Positions 11,320 to 22,199 of a DNA stretch of 64,000 bases are shown here, one piece after another. Each line of letters begins with the position of its first letter. The first letter of the stretch is position 1. The position numbers were made by a program, and so were the translations under genes. Origin of the DNA: Loxodes magnus (lineage: Eukaryota > Ciliophora > Karyorelictea > Loxodida > Loxodidae); the NCBI GenBank assembly GCA_946699065.1, contig CAMPDV010000015.1:186001-250000 (forward strand), read 5' to 3'. The notes beneath the pieces are model-generated. The model saw nothing but the letters and a program-made list of their open reading frames with translations, had not been told where the DNA came from and made no database searches.

Positions 11320-12580
11320 TTTTATTAATTAAAATTTGATTATTAGATATTTATCTTGCATTTATTACGATTTAATTTAAACCATTTATCTAAGTAAATT
11401 AAATTAAATTAAGTTAAATTAATACTAAAAGAGTTTTTGATGTCTTTAAATGACAGAATTGCTTTCTTCAAATATAGACACTAGTAATTTTTTAATTTTT
11501 TTTAATATTGTCTTGATCTCATCCTTTTTCTTTAATTGCTCCTTCTTTCTATTCATCTTTAAATTTTTCCTTATTTATCTGAGTAAAGTTCTAAATATTT
11601 TATTTAAAAAAAATTTAAAATTAAATTAATTTTTTCTCATTAAAGTCTAATATTAAAGTATTTTTTATCATAAATAAAATTTTAATTTTAAATCTTAGAG
11701 ATAAGATATTCATACTAATATTTTATATTTTTAGTTCAGATTTTCTTAATAATTAAATTATTTGTTAATTCTTTGTATTTTTATCTTTAAGATAGCAATA
11801 TCTCAACTTTAAAAAGTAAATGAAATATAAATATAAATAAAGTTATATAAATATTTTTAATTATAACCTAGTTAAAGATTATTTTATTATATTCTCATTT
11901 AGATAGTCCATTTTTAAAGTTGTTTATTATTCCTTTAAAGAAATATAATCTAGATTTTTTAAAATTAATATTTTTTATCTAATTTATAAATAAATATTTT
12001 TATGTTTTTCACTATAAATAATAACCTAATAGAATAAATATTATAATATACTATTTTTTTTATTTAACAAAAATTACATTTTTTGACTTCTTAATATTTA
12101 AAATTGATTGAAAACAATTATTTAGTTTTATTCCATTAAACATTTGTTTTAAGCAAAATAACTAAAATAATAAACAAAATAAAAATTATAAGAATTGTTC
12201 TTATAAATAACTAAACTTATTTATATTTATATACTTTTTATTACAACTTTTTAATTATATATCATTAAGATTTATTAATTATGCTAACTATCTAATTTTA
12301 CTTCATTAAAGTAAATATAATAGGTATAAAACTTTTAAAATATTATTAGTTCTTTTGGTTTAATTTACACTTAGAGTATGATATGTTATATCAATTTTAA
12401 TATAAACTACTTATTTAATTATTAATTAATATAAATTAGATATTTAAAAGAAAAGTACGAAGTTTTTCCTTTTTTATATCGAATAAATATTAATAATTAA
12501 AAATTAAAAATATCTTTTAAAATTTTATTTATTTCGAAATTAAGAATTAAAAGTGAGATGAAAATTATTATATATATATT
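11320..12580. other. AT-rich spacer with short (AAATT)n tract
   Basis: A short AAATT repeat lies at about 11395-11425. Nothing else could be supported; no coding-like translation or structured GC island was seen. Confidence 0.5.
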
Positions 12581-12587
12581 AAAAAAT

Positions 12588-12647
12588 GGTTAGCTTCAAG
12601 AAGGGCTTTTATACCACCTCCTCAGAGTAGGAGAGAAAACCTGAAGC
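12588..12647 (+). promoter_or_regulatory. 5'-end pseudoknot-like RNA structure of the LINE
   Basis: GGTT (12588-12591) can pair with AACC (12638-12641), and GCTTCA (12593-12598) with TGAAGC (12642-12647); these pairings cross. The hairpin CTCCT/AGGAG (12618-12633) lies between them. HDV-like pseudoknots cap some LINE 5' ends (R2, L1Tc), but the P4 hairpin and catalytic C region of that fold are not evident, so a ribozyme is only a possibility. Confidence 0.35.
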
Positions 12648-12699
12648 ACTTTCTTTTACCACGTCTTTGCTTTAATTATTCCAACCTTCTTTATTATGC

Positions 12700-14391
12700 A
12701 TGGAAACCAGACTAATAATGCAAGACCTCAGACTACGCAGGGCCAAACTAACTGACCGAACGAACACGAAATAATAGAACGAATAATAGAAAAAAAATAG
12801 CAATATACCCATGATTGGTCGAACTGTACTAAAAGGAGGAGCACAAAATAAGAAAGGAATGTGGCAAAAAAAGTAAACAACCTAAGTAATAATTTAACGA
12901 AATAATGAACAACTCATTTCAGCCAACGTCCCTGAAGAATAAATGTAAAGGGTCTACTAAAATGCCTATGATGATTTATCAGAAATGGTGGCCTCAATTT
13001 ACTTTTACCATTACTTGGAAAACACTGATTTAGTAGAGAAAAAGGCCAAAGACTAAGAAGTTATACAAGTGTTTAGAAATCAAATATGGAAGGATTACGG
13101 ACAAGTAGTGGCGAAGTTCATAGTGAAATAAAACGGAATTGTATACTTGGTATTTAGCAATGAAGAAAGATACTAACATTTCACTTAATTCAGAGAATGA
13201 ACGTTCAAAGGAGTTAGAATTCCTATCTAAGCTAGAAACTAATTGGAATATTTTGACATTCATAACTACCCAATTTACTTCATAATTAACGAATACTCAA
13301 ATATGAAGGGAGTAATGGAAATAATAAGATAATATGGAAAATCAAGAGGAGAGATATAGCATACATATCCAAACACAACAATGCTAACAGGGAGCAGTGT
13401 AGTCTACCTAGATTTAAAGGATGTAGACGAAGCAAAATGGATACCAGAAGTAATAGATTTGAATGGAAACAAAATGAGAATATAACACCCAGTAAATTTT
13501 ATCTGCTGCCTATGTAAAGTGAAAGGGCACGCAGACCAGCAATGCAGAAGGGTAGAAGCAGCAAAAAGGAAAAAGCTACATACAAGAGAATTAGAGATGC
13601 TTGAAGGAGAAATTATTTTAACAATAAACAAACCATATTTTGAAGCAAATCAAGCAAATAAGAGGATAATTGGAGAAGAAGAATAAATGATTATAGAGGA
13701 ATCAAGGGAAGAAGAGAAGGAAATAAAATGAGGAGAATAGAAAAATAATTAAAACAACTAAACAATTAAATAATAAAAAGTTTTTTATGCTAAAAGAATA
13801 AATAAAAATTATTTTTCATCAAAATGGAATTGGACATATGTAAGACAGAGGGATAGAGAAATGTTCAAATAATTAAATAAAATAGAAAACAATCAACTAA
13901 ATAATAAGATATACCATAAAGCAAATTAGAGAAAAGGATAGGATAGGTGATGGTAAAAACGCTAAACCCTAACAAAAGAAATAAGAAATAAACAAAATAG
14001 TATAATGGAGTATGTCAGGAAAAATGTAAATAAAGGAAAAAAGCAAAAAGAAATAGAACAAACTCAAGAAGAAAAAGAATAAGATGCAAGATAAAAATGA
14101 GAAGAAAGAAGTAAATTGAAGCAAACTTCAATGAGAATGTACTATGCTAAGAAACCGATAAACAAAAATGAACAATTATCCGACTTCAACTAATAGGAAA
14201 AGGAAAAAGAAGAAGATTAGAATAGATAAGAAGAAGGAAAAGGTAGATAATAAGCGAAAAAGACAAAAAAGTGGAAAGAACTAATAAAGAAAATAATATG
14301 GAAGCATAGAATGATAGATAAGAAGAAGAAAAGGTGGAGAAGGAAGATGAATAAAAAGAAGAATAAGGTGAAGAGGAAGTAGAGGGAATGA
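12700..14391 (+). CDS. LINE ORF1 protein with CCHC zinc knuckle
   Basis: 563 codons from ATG to TGA (14389-14391), uninterrupted when TAA/TAG are Gln and internal TGA is Trp. The N-terminus is basic. Residues about 110-265 look like one or two compact RNA-binding folds, and a CX2CX4HX4C knuckle (CLCKVKGHADQQC) follows at about residues 270-283. The C-terminal half is very rich in Lys, Glu and Gln. ORF1 proteins of LINEs bind their RNA and chaperone reverse transcription. The stop overlaps the ORF2 start as ATGA, which suggests coupled reinitiation. This protein does not share the GIYRKK motif of the solo Gag-like elements. Confidence 0.82.
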
Positions 14392-17300
14392 GTGTAAAAA
14401 AAGATTAAGAATAAGTCATAAAAATAGGGACAGCAAATGTTAGGGGAGTAAGAAGTGCAAAAGAGGCACTAGCCAAATTCATGACTCAAAAAAGTATCCA
14501 CATAATGGCAATATAAGAAATTTAGATTGAAGTCTAAAAGATATGTGTAATATAGCAGGATATAAAAACTTAATAAATGTGGGATCAAAAAAAGGAAAAG
14601 GAGTAGCATTCTATATTAGAAACGACATATGTAAGGAGATCAGAGAGATATAGAATGAAATAAACCAAATGACGCTCTTTGGAGGAGCGAGAGTAATGGC
14701 AATTGAAATAATGAAATAATTAGCAGTAATAAATGTCTACGCTCCTGTTGCAAATAACAACGAACAGTATGAGCCTTTCTATAATTTAGTAAATGAATTT
14801 AAACTATAAGCAACAGAAAAAGGACTTAATATAATGATAATAGGAGACTGAAATGCGCACATAGAAAAATGACTGCCAAAGAAAACAAACTCAGCAGGAA
14901 AGAGAATGACACAGTTTATGGAAGAGAATAATTTAATATGCCTAGACCCAACTGAAATAGGTACCTTTATTCACTAAAACAATGAGTATAAAATAGATTA
15001 CTTTTTAATCGAAGAGAGAATGAGAGAAAAGGTGTTAAAGAGTGATTTTTATTACTCATATGTAATAGGTGACCATAGGCCTGGTATTATATAGGTAAAG
15101 ATGGGTAAAGAAGTAAGAAAGCCATAAAAGATAGCAAAAATAAACTACCTACTATTAAAGAAAAAAGAGATATAAGAAAAATTTGAAAGATTTATACAAG
15201 AAAATCTCTAAGAAGAAGAAATTGATAACCTAAACGGCACATAGACTTATAAATGATGAAAGAAAAAGATATAAGAAGGAGTTTAAATAGTATGTGGAAA
15301 ATTCAAAACATAAAACTCTAAGATATATAAATATTCAGAAACAACAAAATAGTGTAATAAAATCTTTAGAAAATGCAGCAAACAATTAAAATAAAGGGTA
15401 AAGAACAGAGAAAAAATAAATTAAAATCAATAAATTGAGAATCAAAGAGAATACCAAAGAGTAAGATAAGAATACATTTAATCAAGAAAAAAAGATAAAA
15501 GAAACTAACTAAACCTATTTATGGACAATGTAAATAAAGGAAGTCTAACAGATATGTGGAAGAAACTAAAAAGCTTACTTAATAGAAAAAATAATTAATG
15601 AGTACCCTTATTAAAAGAAGATGTTAATATTTTCAGGGATGAATGGTAGAAACTGTATGAAGATGGCGATAATACGCTGCCAACTAAATTCTTAAACAAG
15701 AGATAAATAGTGGTAAACGAATATGAAATTTGAGAAGTCATCAACTAATTGGCGAAATGAAAAGCAGCAAGACCTGATGAAATACAAGTAGGCACAATAT
15801 TAGCAAGCGGAAAAAAACTAACAGAAGTAACATGTAAAATAATAGTTATTATGATTTAAGAGGGAGTAATACCTTAAGAGATGAAATAATAATACATAAT
15901 ATTAATATACAAAAAAGGAGGACAGATGAACCCGATGAATTATAGACCAATCTCTTTACTGAATCATGCTTTAAAAATAGTAGATGCATGAATTTTCTAG
16001 CAACTATAAGGATATCTGCATATTGATGAAAGCGAATATTAATATGGCTTTAAAAAAGGAAAATCATGCTCACTATAAATTTTCAACCTAAGAACAGTAT
16101 AGGAATGATCAATACGGAAAAAAAAGATGTTTTCGTAATATTTGTTGATATTAAAAAAGCGTAAGACTCGGTGCAAAGAAAAGATATATGATAAATCCTA
16201 AATGATTTAAAAGTACCGGAATAGATAATTAAACTCCTAGCAAACTTCTACTGTGAAGAAGAAATTAAACTTAAAATCAATGAATAAATAGCAAAATCAT
16301 TCGCGACAAATAAAGGACTAAAACAGGGAAGCATAATGTTGCCAAAACTATTTAACTTAATAATAGCAAGACTTCTCCATAGCTTGGAAGATTAAAAGCT
16401 AGGAATTACGATAGACTTTAAAAACTAAGGGGGATGAACACAAGAAATATATGCAGGATGTTTTGCATATGCAGATGACCTAGCCTTAATAAGTGAATGA
16501 GAATAATTAGAGGAAGTAATCAAAAATTTAACCTTATGGGCAGAAAAATACAAACTGGAAATTGCAGATAAAACAAAATGAATGATATGAAAAGCAGCAG
16601 AAAATAGAAACTGAGAAAATATAGGCAATACTATTGATGTGGGAAACTTAAGAATCGAAAGAATAACGTCCATTTAGTACCTAGGGCATATAATAGAAGA
16701 GACCATCAGCTTTGAAAAACACATGGAGAACAGACTAGAAGCAGCATAAAAGATGTAAACATGAATACTGGTTAAAATAACAATGAATAAGGGATTAACA
16801 CCATATAACACAGGAATAATGATAAAAACGTTCGTAAGCTCAGTATTCAGCTATGGGACAGAAGTTATCCCATATTGTGAATAATTTGTAGGAAAATAAG
16901 TGATGAAACAATTAGAAATAATATAGAGAAGATCTTTACGAGCAATCATAGATGCCACTTTCTAAGTGTAAAATGAGATGCTAGAATACGAGTTACAGTT
17001 TATGAAATTTAAAAATTGCCTGTGGCAGAAAACGCTGAGATTAAGAAGCAGACTAATAGGTAACTAAGGAAAAACAGTAGATGGATTAATGTTCGACCTA
17101 AGTAAAGAAGAGAACTTTATTTTTGAACAATACTGCACTATAATAAAATTAGAATTAAAAATTGAAGACAAAAATATATTTATAGATGATGGTAATAATA
17201 ATCAAAAAGGGAAGAAAAACATTAATCGTGCAATTTGAGAACATAGAGTATACGTAGAAGATAGAGAAAGAATGGAGTAAATGATAACAACTCTACAGTA

Positions 17301-18017
17301 TAGAAAAACATGATTTGATGAATATGTAGTAGGACCACCCAACTACCTGAGATACAATAAAAATAGAAAAGAAGAAATATGCTACATATTTAGAATAAGA
17401 ACGAGATGTAATGGGAGCCAGGATTGTTTAAAAGAAAGACACCTAGTTGCGACAAGCAAATGCCCTTTCTGTAATGATGCAAGAGAAAATGAAAGGCATA
17501 TCATAGAAAAATGCTCAGAATACAAAGAAAGTAGATAAATATGTATTAGAAAGTTAAGAACAATAGGAGTAGAAAGACAAGGAATGGAACTATTTGATAT
17601 AATATGAGGTACGGCAAAATTCGAAAAATTCATTAAAACCTAAGAAGAGTAAAAAAGAGCTAAAACTGACTTGATAATAAAAGATTATATCAAAAACATA
17701 TTAGAAAAAAGAAAAAAAGGATACTTAGAAAAGAAAATTGAATGAAAAAAAGAAATAGGAAAATATTATAGAGCAGGAAAGGATAGTTTTTATGAGTTTA
17801 TAAAAGCTTGATTAAGAAGAAAAGAATTAGAAACGAAAATTAGCAAAGTATGTAAAAAAAAATAATGAACGCTTGTAACAAAGAATCAATAAAACGTAGA
17901 TAGATAGAAGACAGAAGAATAAGAGATATTGAAGAAGAAAATGATGAAGATATGGAATTAATAAGAGAAGAACTTTTATTACCTGAAGGCTTACTTGAAG
18001 AAATAGACATGTATTGA
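14388..18017 (+). CDS. LINE ORF2: AP endonuclease, reverse transcriptase, zinc motif
   Basis: About 1,210 codons. The endonuclease domain comes first: IQE, VYAP, GDWNAH with Trp as TGA at 14849-14851, IDYFLI, GDHRP. The RT domain shows YRPISLLNHALKI, FVDIKKAQDSV (16141), LKQGSIMLPKLFN and the YADD core (16468-16479). Ala-Gln replaces the usual Ala-Phe in KKAFDS. A cysteine-histidine motif CPFCNDARENERHIIEKC follows near 17461. Three one-base losses (near 14519, 16119-16126, 17851-17859) shift the frame; each is repaired by one more A. The C-terminus LLPEGLLEEIDMY ends at TGA 18015-18017, a stop matched in the truncated copy at 43028. The protein cuts target DNA and primes cDNA synthesis. Confidence 0.9.
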
Positions 18018-18029
18018 AACATTTATTAA

Positions 18030-18081
18030 AGAGCTGCGCACCAACGAGGTGCTACGCGCTCTATAATCAAATTTATTTATT
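18030..18081 (+). promoter_or_regulatory. LINE 3' tail hairpin (RT recognition candidate)
   Basis: The outer stem AGAGC-GCG pairs with CGC-GCTCT around a one-base bulge. The inner stem CACC/GGTG closes an AACGA loop, with a 3-nt CTA bulge on the 3' side, and an AT-rich run follows. The same design ends SINE-A and solo tails, so this is probably the structure that the RT binds. Confidence 0.75.
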
Positions 18082-18267
18082 ATATGATGATAAATCTTAA
18101 AGGTAGAAATATAATATAATTTAAAAATAAATATTATGTAAATACTATCTTTGCTTTAATGCAAATTTATTAATCAAAATAAATTAAATTATATAAATTT
18201 AAAAAAATTAAATTAAAATTTAAATAATGCAAGGAGATAGATAATATTAAAATAATTTAATTTAAAT

Positions 18268-18556
18268 ATGGAGAACCTTACCTTTTAAGGTCGCGAGAAG
18301 AATTCCCCAGAGATGAACTGTTTGTGAAGCAACCTTTCTAAATGTTAGACCTAAATAATCTCTTCATCACGGGTAGGAAATCTATCTGTATTTGCCTGTT
18401 GGTGTCTATGCTTTGGAGATTTTGAGCTGCAACTTTGCCCGCAAATAGAAGAGAGAATGCTTTGGAAATATTGGAGACTAAAGAGACTTAAAAATTTACT
18501 TTTTAAAGAGATACACTCTATTGAAAGGGCTACGCCCTCTATAATAACATTTTTTT
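18268..18556 (+). mobile_element. 5'-truncated Gag-like element, 3' end of the copy-B subfamily
   Basis: Positions 18283-18350 align with the C-terminal codons and 3' UTR of copy B (51745-51830): shared CGAGAAGAA, TCCCCAG, GATGAA, TCTAAATGTT. After about 230 nt of GC-richer sequence it ends in GGGCTACGCCCTCTATAAT, a shortened version of the LINE tail hairpin. This ties the Gag-like family to the LINE tail. It lies 200 bp behind the LINE and has no intact coding sequence. Confidence 0.6.
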
Positions 18557-18899
18557 AACAGAAAAAAGCTTAGAATAATAAAAAGAGAAGAAAATTTAAA
18601 TCTCTTTTTTAAATGATAAAGGAGATAAATATGAACTTTATAGTTTGGTTATTAAAAAATTGTTAAAAAGATTGTTGCATTATTAAATTAAAAAATTAAA
18701 TTTCGATTAAATTTTAATTTTTATACAGAATTCTAGAATAAATTCTTATGCTTTTTTAATTTATAATTATATGCTTGAAAAAGTTAAAATTAACATGAAA
18801 ACTTAAATATATTTATATAATCAAATGATTTTTTATTTTTATAGTTCTACAATTAAATTAAATTAAATTAAATTAAAATGTATTTATTAAAACAAAATA

Positions 18900-19640
18900 T
18901 AATTTTTCCCTTCAGAGTAACGAAAAGATCCAGATTCTCTAGTTTAAAATCAGATTAATCACAGGGTTACACTACTTCTATAAATTTAACCTTTTCCTTT
19001 ATGATTTCCCATCCCATGTTAAATTAAAGCTAGTAAATTCTTTTAAAATTTCTTTTTACTGATTATTTTTGCTTTGTCTACTGTTCTTCAGAGGTGCCAT
19101 GTGCTATTACAGATATAATATCTCTCTTGAGTGTTTTAAATCTGATCTGCTCTCTTTCTATTTTAATTGGAATTGATTTGTTGAATTATTAGGATTGTTG
19201 TAAAGATAGTTGTTACAAAACCGACTCTATTTTTAAATTTTTTAAATATCTTGATTTATTTTTTATTTTGTAATTTTTTTTGTATCATTATTAACAATAA
19301 TTTATCAAATACTTACATATATCTTTTAAATTTTTTCTTAGAATCAAAGTAAGGTGTGCATATATGAGCATCCAAAGTGTGAAATTGGTATCTAGTTAGA
19401 ATTATTCCAACATTTATTTTATTTTATTTAAATTCATATTAAACTTATAATAAGTTTAGATTTTTATTTTTAATCCATTCCAAGGATAAAATCTTTGGTA
19501 AGGCTACACTAAATTTTTTTCTTAATAATTTTTTTAATACTAGTCCCTTCCGCCGTTAGTTTTTGCTTTTTTAAGCGTTTAAATCTAAATCATCAATAGA
19601 TATCCGTGCTTGTTGCATATGTTGAAGATGCGAATGTATA
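18900..19640 (-). CDS. Minus-strand coding patch, unknown product, frame-broken
   Basis: Minus-strand translation gives protein-like sequence in at least two frames. One contains FHTLDAHICTPYFDSKKKFK, the other RFKTLKRDIISVIAHGTSEE and further on MGWEIIKEKVKFIEVV. Between them is an AT-rich stretch that may be an intron or decay. I do not recognise the family; no zinc knuckle or RT motif is seen. It could be a fragment of a host gene or of another retroelement lying next to the LINE. Confidence 0.4.
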
Positions 19641-20019
19641 AGTAGAATTATTATATCTTTTCAGGTATTTTTTTCTTTTTTATATTACTGAAAATGCTAA
19701 GTTAGTTAAAAAAAATTAAGAAGCATATTAAAGAAAAGAGACTTCTGGTTTTCTCTCATGATTCTAGGAGCATATAAAAATACATTCTTGAATTATTCTG
19801 ACCTTTTAATATAATGACTGAATTAAAAATAAATAAAAGGTTTACTTATTATGTTTTGGACATAAGTTATTATATATTATAGCAACAAATTTTAAATTTA
19901 TAACCATAAAGCAAGATATAATTATAAATTATATTTAAAAATCTGCTTATTTGCTAAATAGGATTAAATTATTTTATATGCCTAAGATATTTACATAATT
20001 ATAGAAAAACGAATTTATT

Positions 20020-20197
20020 TTAATGATCAACCAGGAATGGAGAAATTTATAAGAAGAAAGCAAGCTATATGAAGAGACAACCATTCCGAAAACTTGACAG
20101 TGAAGGGAGGAGAAGATCACCTAGAGATCAAGTTCCTATTAGTTGGATAGGGAAGTAGGAAGCTTTTAAGTAGACGATCCTTCTTTAACACTTTAAT
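20020..20197 (+). pseudogene. Fragment of coiled-coil (possibly Gag-like) coding sequence
   Basis: A GC-richer fragment on the plus strand reads INQEWRNLQEESKLYEETT, similar in style to the C-terminal coiled coils of the Gag-like proteins, then becomes non-coding. The boundaries are uncertain. It abuts an inverted repeat and a (TTTAA)n tract. Confidence 0.3.
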
Positions 20198-20244
20198 TTA
20201 ATTTAATTTAATTTAATTTAAATTTTAATGATAAAGTGTTAAAG
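20183..20244. repeat. 13-bp inverted repeat around a (TTTAA)n tract
   Basis: CTTTAACACTTTA at 20183-20195 is the exact reverse complement of TAAAGTGTTAAAG at 20232-20244. About six TTTAA units lie between. A hairpin or a cruciform is possible; it may mark the junction of two insertions. Confidence 0.6.
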
Positions 20245-20334
20245 GTTTTGAAATAAATACTTTATGCATTAAAAGAATATATTGATAAATGAAAAAAGAT
20301 TTATAAAACTTAACTAAAACGTTTAAAACTTTAA

Positions 20335-21165
20335 GAAATAATAATAATAATAATAATATACTTAAAGTTAGTAGAGTTTTGCATTCTCTGGAATTGTAAC
20401 CAGTTCCTACGGACAATTTTTTTAACGTGGGTGTGATCCACGACCTTTTTATTAAGTGGAAGGTTACCACTGTAACCATTCAAGTGGTCTTGCAAAAAGC
20501 TTTTATTTGTAGATCCCTGTTGGAGTTATTCATAGTTTATTGAGTTGTCTCCATGTTCTTTTCTGCTCTTATTCGTTTATTTTCTTTCATTATCAACAGT
20601 TTTTTAAAATATGTTGATTTGATTTGCAACATCAACAAAGTTTGTATTATTGTCTTTATTTCGTTCTTTTTTATGATAATTTATTTTCTATATTTTCTAA
20701 TCTTTTAATGAAACTTGTAGCAATCATTTCTTTTTCTGGATTCAATTCTGTTTTTAATTCTATTGGTATTTTTTCTATTTCCATTTTCGTGTCATATTTA
20801 AAGTTTTATTGTGACTAAGTTCAGAGTTGTTCTTCCGTTATCAAATTGCTTTGAATGAGCTGTCTTCTGAGTATTAATAATTCGTTGTTTTAATCCTCTA
20901 TTCTATTCATTAATTCCCTTATTTTTTCTCCTTAGTTATAAGCTATTTCTTCATACTTTGAAATTAATTTTTACATTTGATCTAGTTAAATTTAAAGTTT
21001 TTGATCAGATTCGTTCTTAGGTTATCTTATCTCTATAGATCCTACCATCACTTTACCTTCTGATGACGAACTTGACTCCTCTCGTTGCTATTGTTTTTTC
21101 TAAATTTCTTTTGCCGCTTTTCTCTTTAGGTTTTTAAGTTAATTCTTTGAGAGTCGAAGAGATTA
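20335..21165 (-). CDS. Gag-like coiled-coil CCHC protein (copy F)
   Basis: A minus-strand frame, uninterrupted for about 270 codons when read with the ciliate code. The N-terminal part is basic with a Ser-rich patch, followed by a long coiled coil (IRELMNRIEDQNNELLILRR). Then comes a perfect CX2CX4HX4C knuckle CWCCKSNQHILKNC (about 20596-20641) and the family motif TPTGIYKQKLF (about 20495-20520). The start codon is not certain and the 5' end may be truncated. The copy ends in a (TTA)n tract on the minus strand at 20337-20356, the same type of end as copy G. It is probably a non-autonomous retroelement insertion. Confidence 0.68.
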
Positions 21166-22019
21166 ATCTATTTTTTTTTAACTTTAAGTAATAAAGAAAT
21201 TAATTTATAATACATAATATTCTTTAGTTTTTAATCTTGAAAGATATTAAATTGACAATAATTTAAATTAAAAAATTATAGTTTATGAATAAGAAGTTAA
21301 AAAGTGAAAATGGAAAAGAAGAATTGAAAAATAAAATTTTTGAAAATATAATAAAGATTAAATAAGAGAAATATGAAAAGACAACTAAGGAATAAATTAA
21401 AACTATTTTTTAGATTCTCTTAATCTCAAAAATAAAATTGTTGTAATCAAGTTAATTAAAAATAAAAAATTCTATTTCGATTCTTAAATTAATCTAATAT
21501 TATTGTAAATCTACCTTATTTAATTGTTTTGTGAGATCCATAAATTTAAAACGAAATATAATTTTTAATTTTAATTTCATAAGGCAAATTCTAAAAAAAG
21601 TGAAAAAATTATTAAGTAATTATAAACATAGAAAAACTCAAAATTCATAAAATCTGATTCAAATGTGAAAAAATATAAAACATGACAAATTTCTAATGCT
21701 TTTGCTTATTATTTAGATAAAAGGAATTTAAATCTAATCATTTATAAATTTGAAAATTAATTAATATATTTTTAAATAATTAAAATGAATAAATAAATAT
21801 GATTAAAGAGAGCTTAACATAATGTTAGTGCTCAGTACTTTCAATATTAATATTTAAAAAAGTGTTATCATACTTCTTTTTTTCATTCTAATCGTTTAAT
21901 GAGCATGTCAGCATCTCCAAATTTGAATTTACTTATTAAAAATTATTCTTAAGACTTGAACCAAATGCTCCAGTTTTCTTTAAAAAGATTCAATTAGAAT
22001 AAATAAGTAATTAATTCTT

Positions 22020-22170
22020 AAGCAGGCCAGACAGTCAAAATTTATACTACTATTTTTCTCTTCAGAATTTTTCTACTCTTCCCCGAGGTGGCATCTAGTG
22101 CTGAGTCTAATCGTAATGCAGTATTCACTGCACCAGATTTGCCGTCTTATTCTCCTGGACGCATCTGACA
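22020..22170. ncRNA. GC-rich island with a long stem, possible structured RNA
   Basis: GGCATCTAGTGC near 22091 pairs with GCACCAGATTTGCC near 22143 over about 12 base pairs with an AA bulge. The loop contains a second short hairpin, ATGCAGT/ACTGCAC. The island stands out from AT-rich flanks and has no coding frame that I trust. It may be a single-copy ncRNA or an unrecognised SINE; no second copy was found in the window, although AGAATAAATAAGTA followed by AAGCAGGC recurs near 34360. Confidence 0.4.
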
Positions 22171-22199
22171 TTCAAATTTTTATTGATTTAATTATTAAA

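Larger units (their letters stand above)
12586..18081 (+). mobile_element. LINE-type non-LTR retrotransposon, nearly complete
   Basis: A 5.5-kb two-ORF element. Its parts are a short GC-rich 5' UTR with pairing potential, ORF1 with a CCHC knuckle, ORF2 with AP-type endonuclease, reverse transcriptase and a C-terminal CCHC-like motif, and a 3' UTR of about 60 nt with a bulged hairpin followed by ATAATCAAATTTATTTATT. Composition is richer in G and C than the flanks. I found no long target duplication, only a weak TTATTATAT match. Only three A-run single-base losses interrupt ORF2, so the element is young. Its tail recurs in SINE-A and in several solo tails, which makes it the likely partner for them. 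Confidence 0.9.

Noticed and set aside
12588..12647. HDV-like ribozyme
   Set aside because: Crossed pairings exist, but no P4 hairpin or catalytic C region could be placed, so it is kept only as a structure worth testing.
12700..18017. Tetrahymena/Paramecium code (TGA only stop)
   Set aside because: TGA occupies conserved Trp sites in the endonuclease and RT domains and in the LRR genes, so TGA must be read as Trp inside genes.
13030..18022. Several 60-83-residue minus-strand frames
   Set aside because: All are antisense shadows of LINE ORF1 and ORF2.
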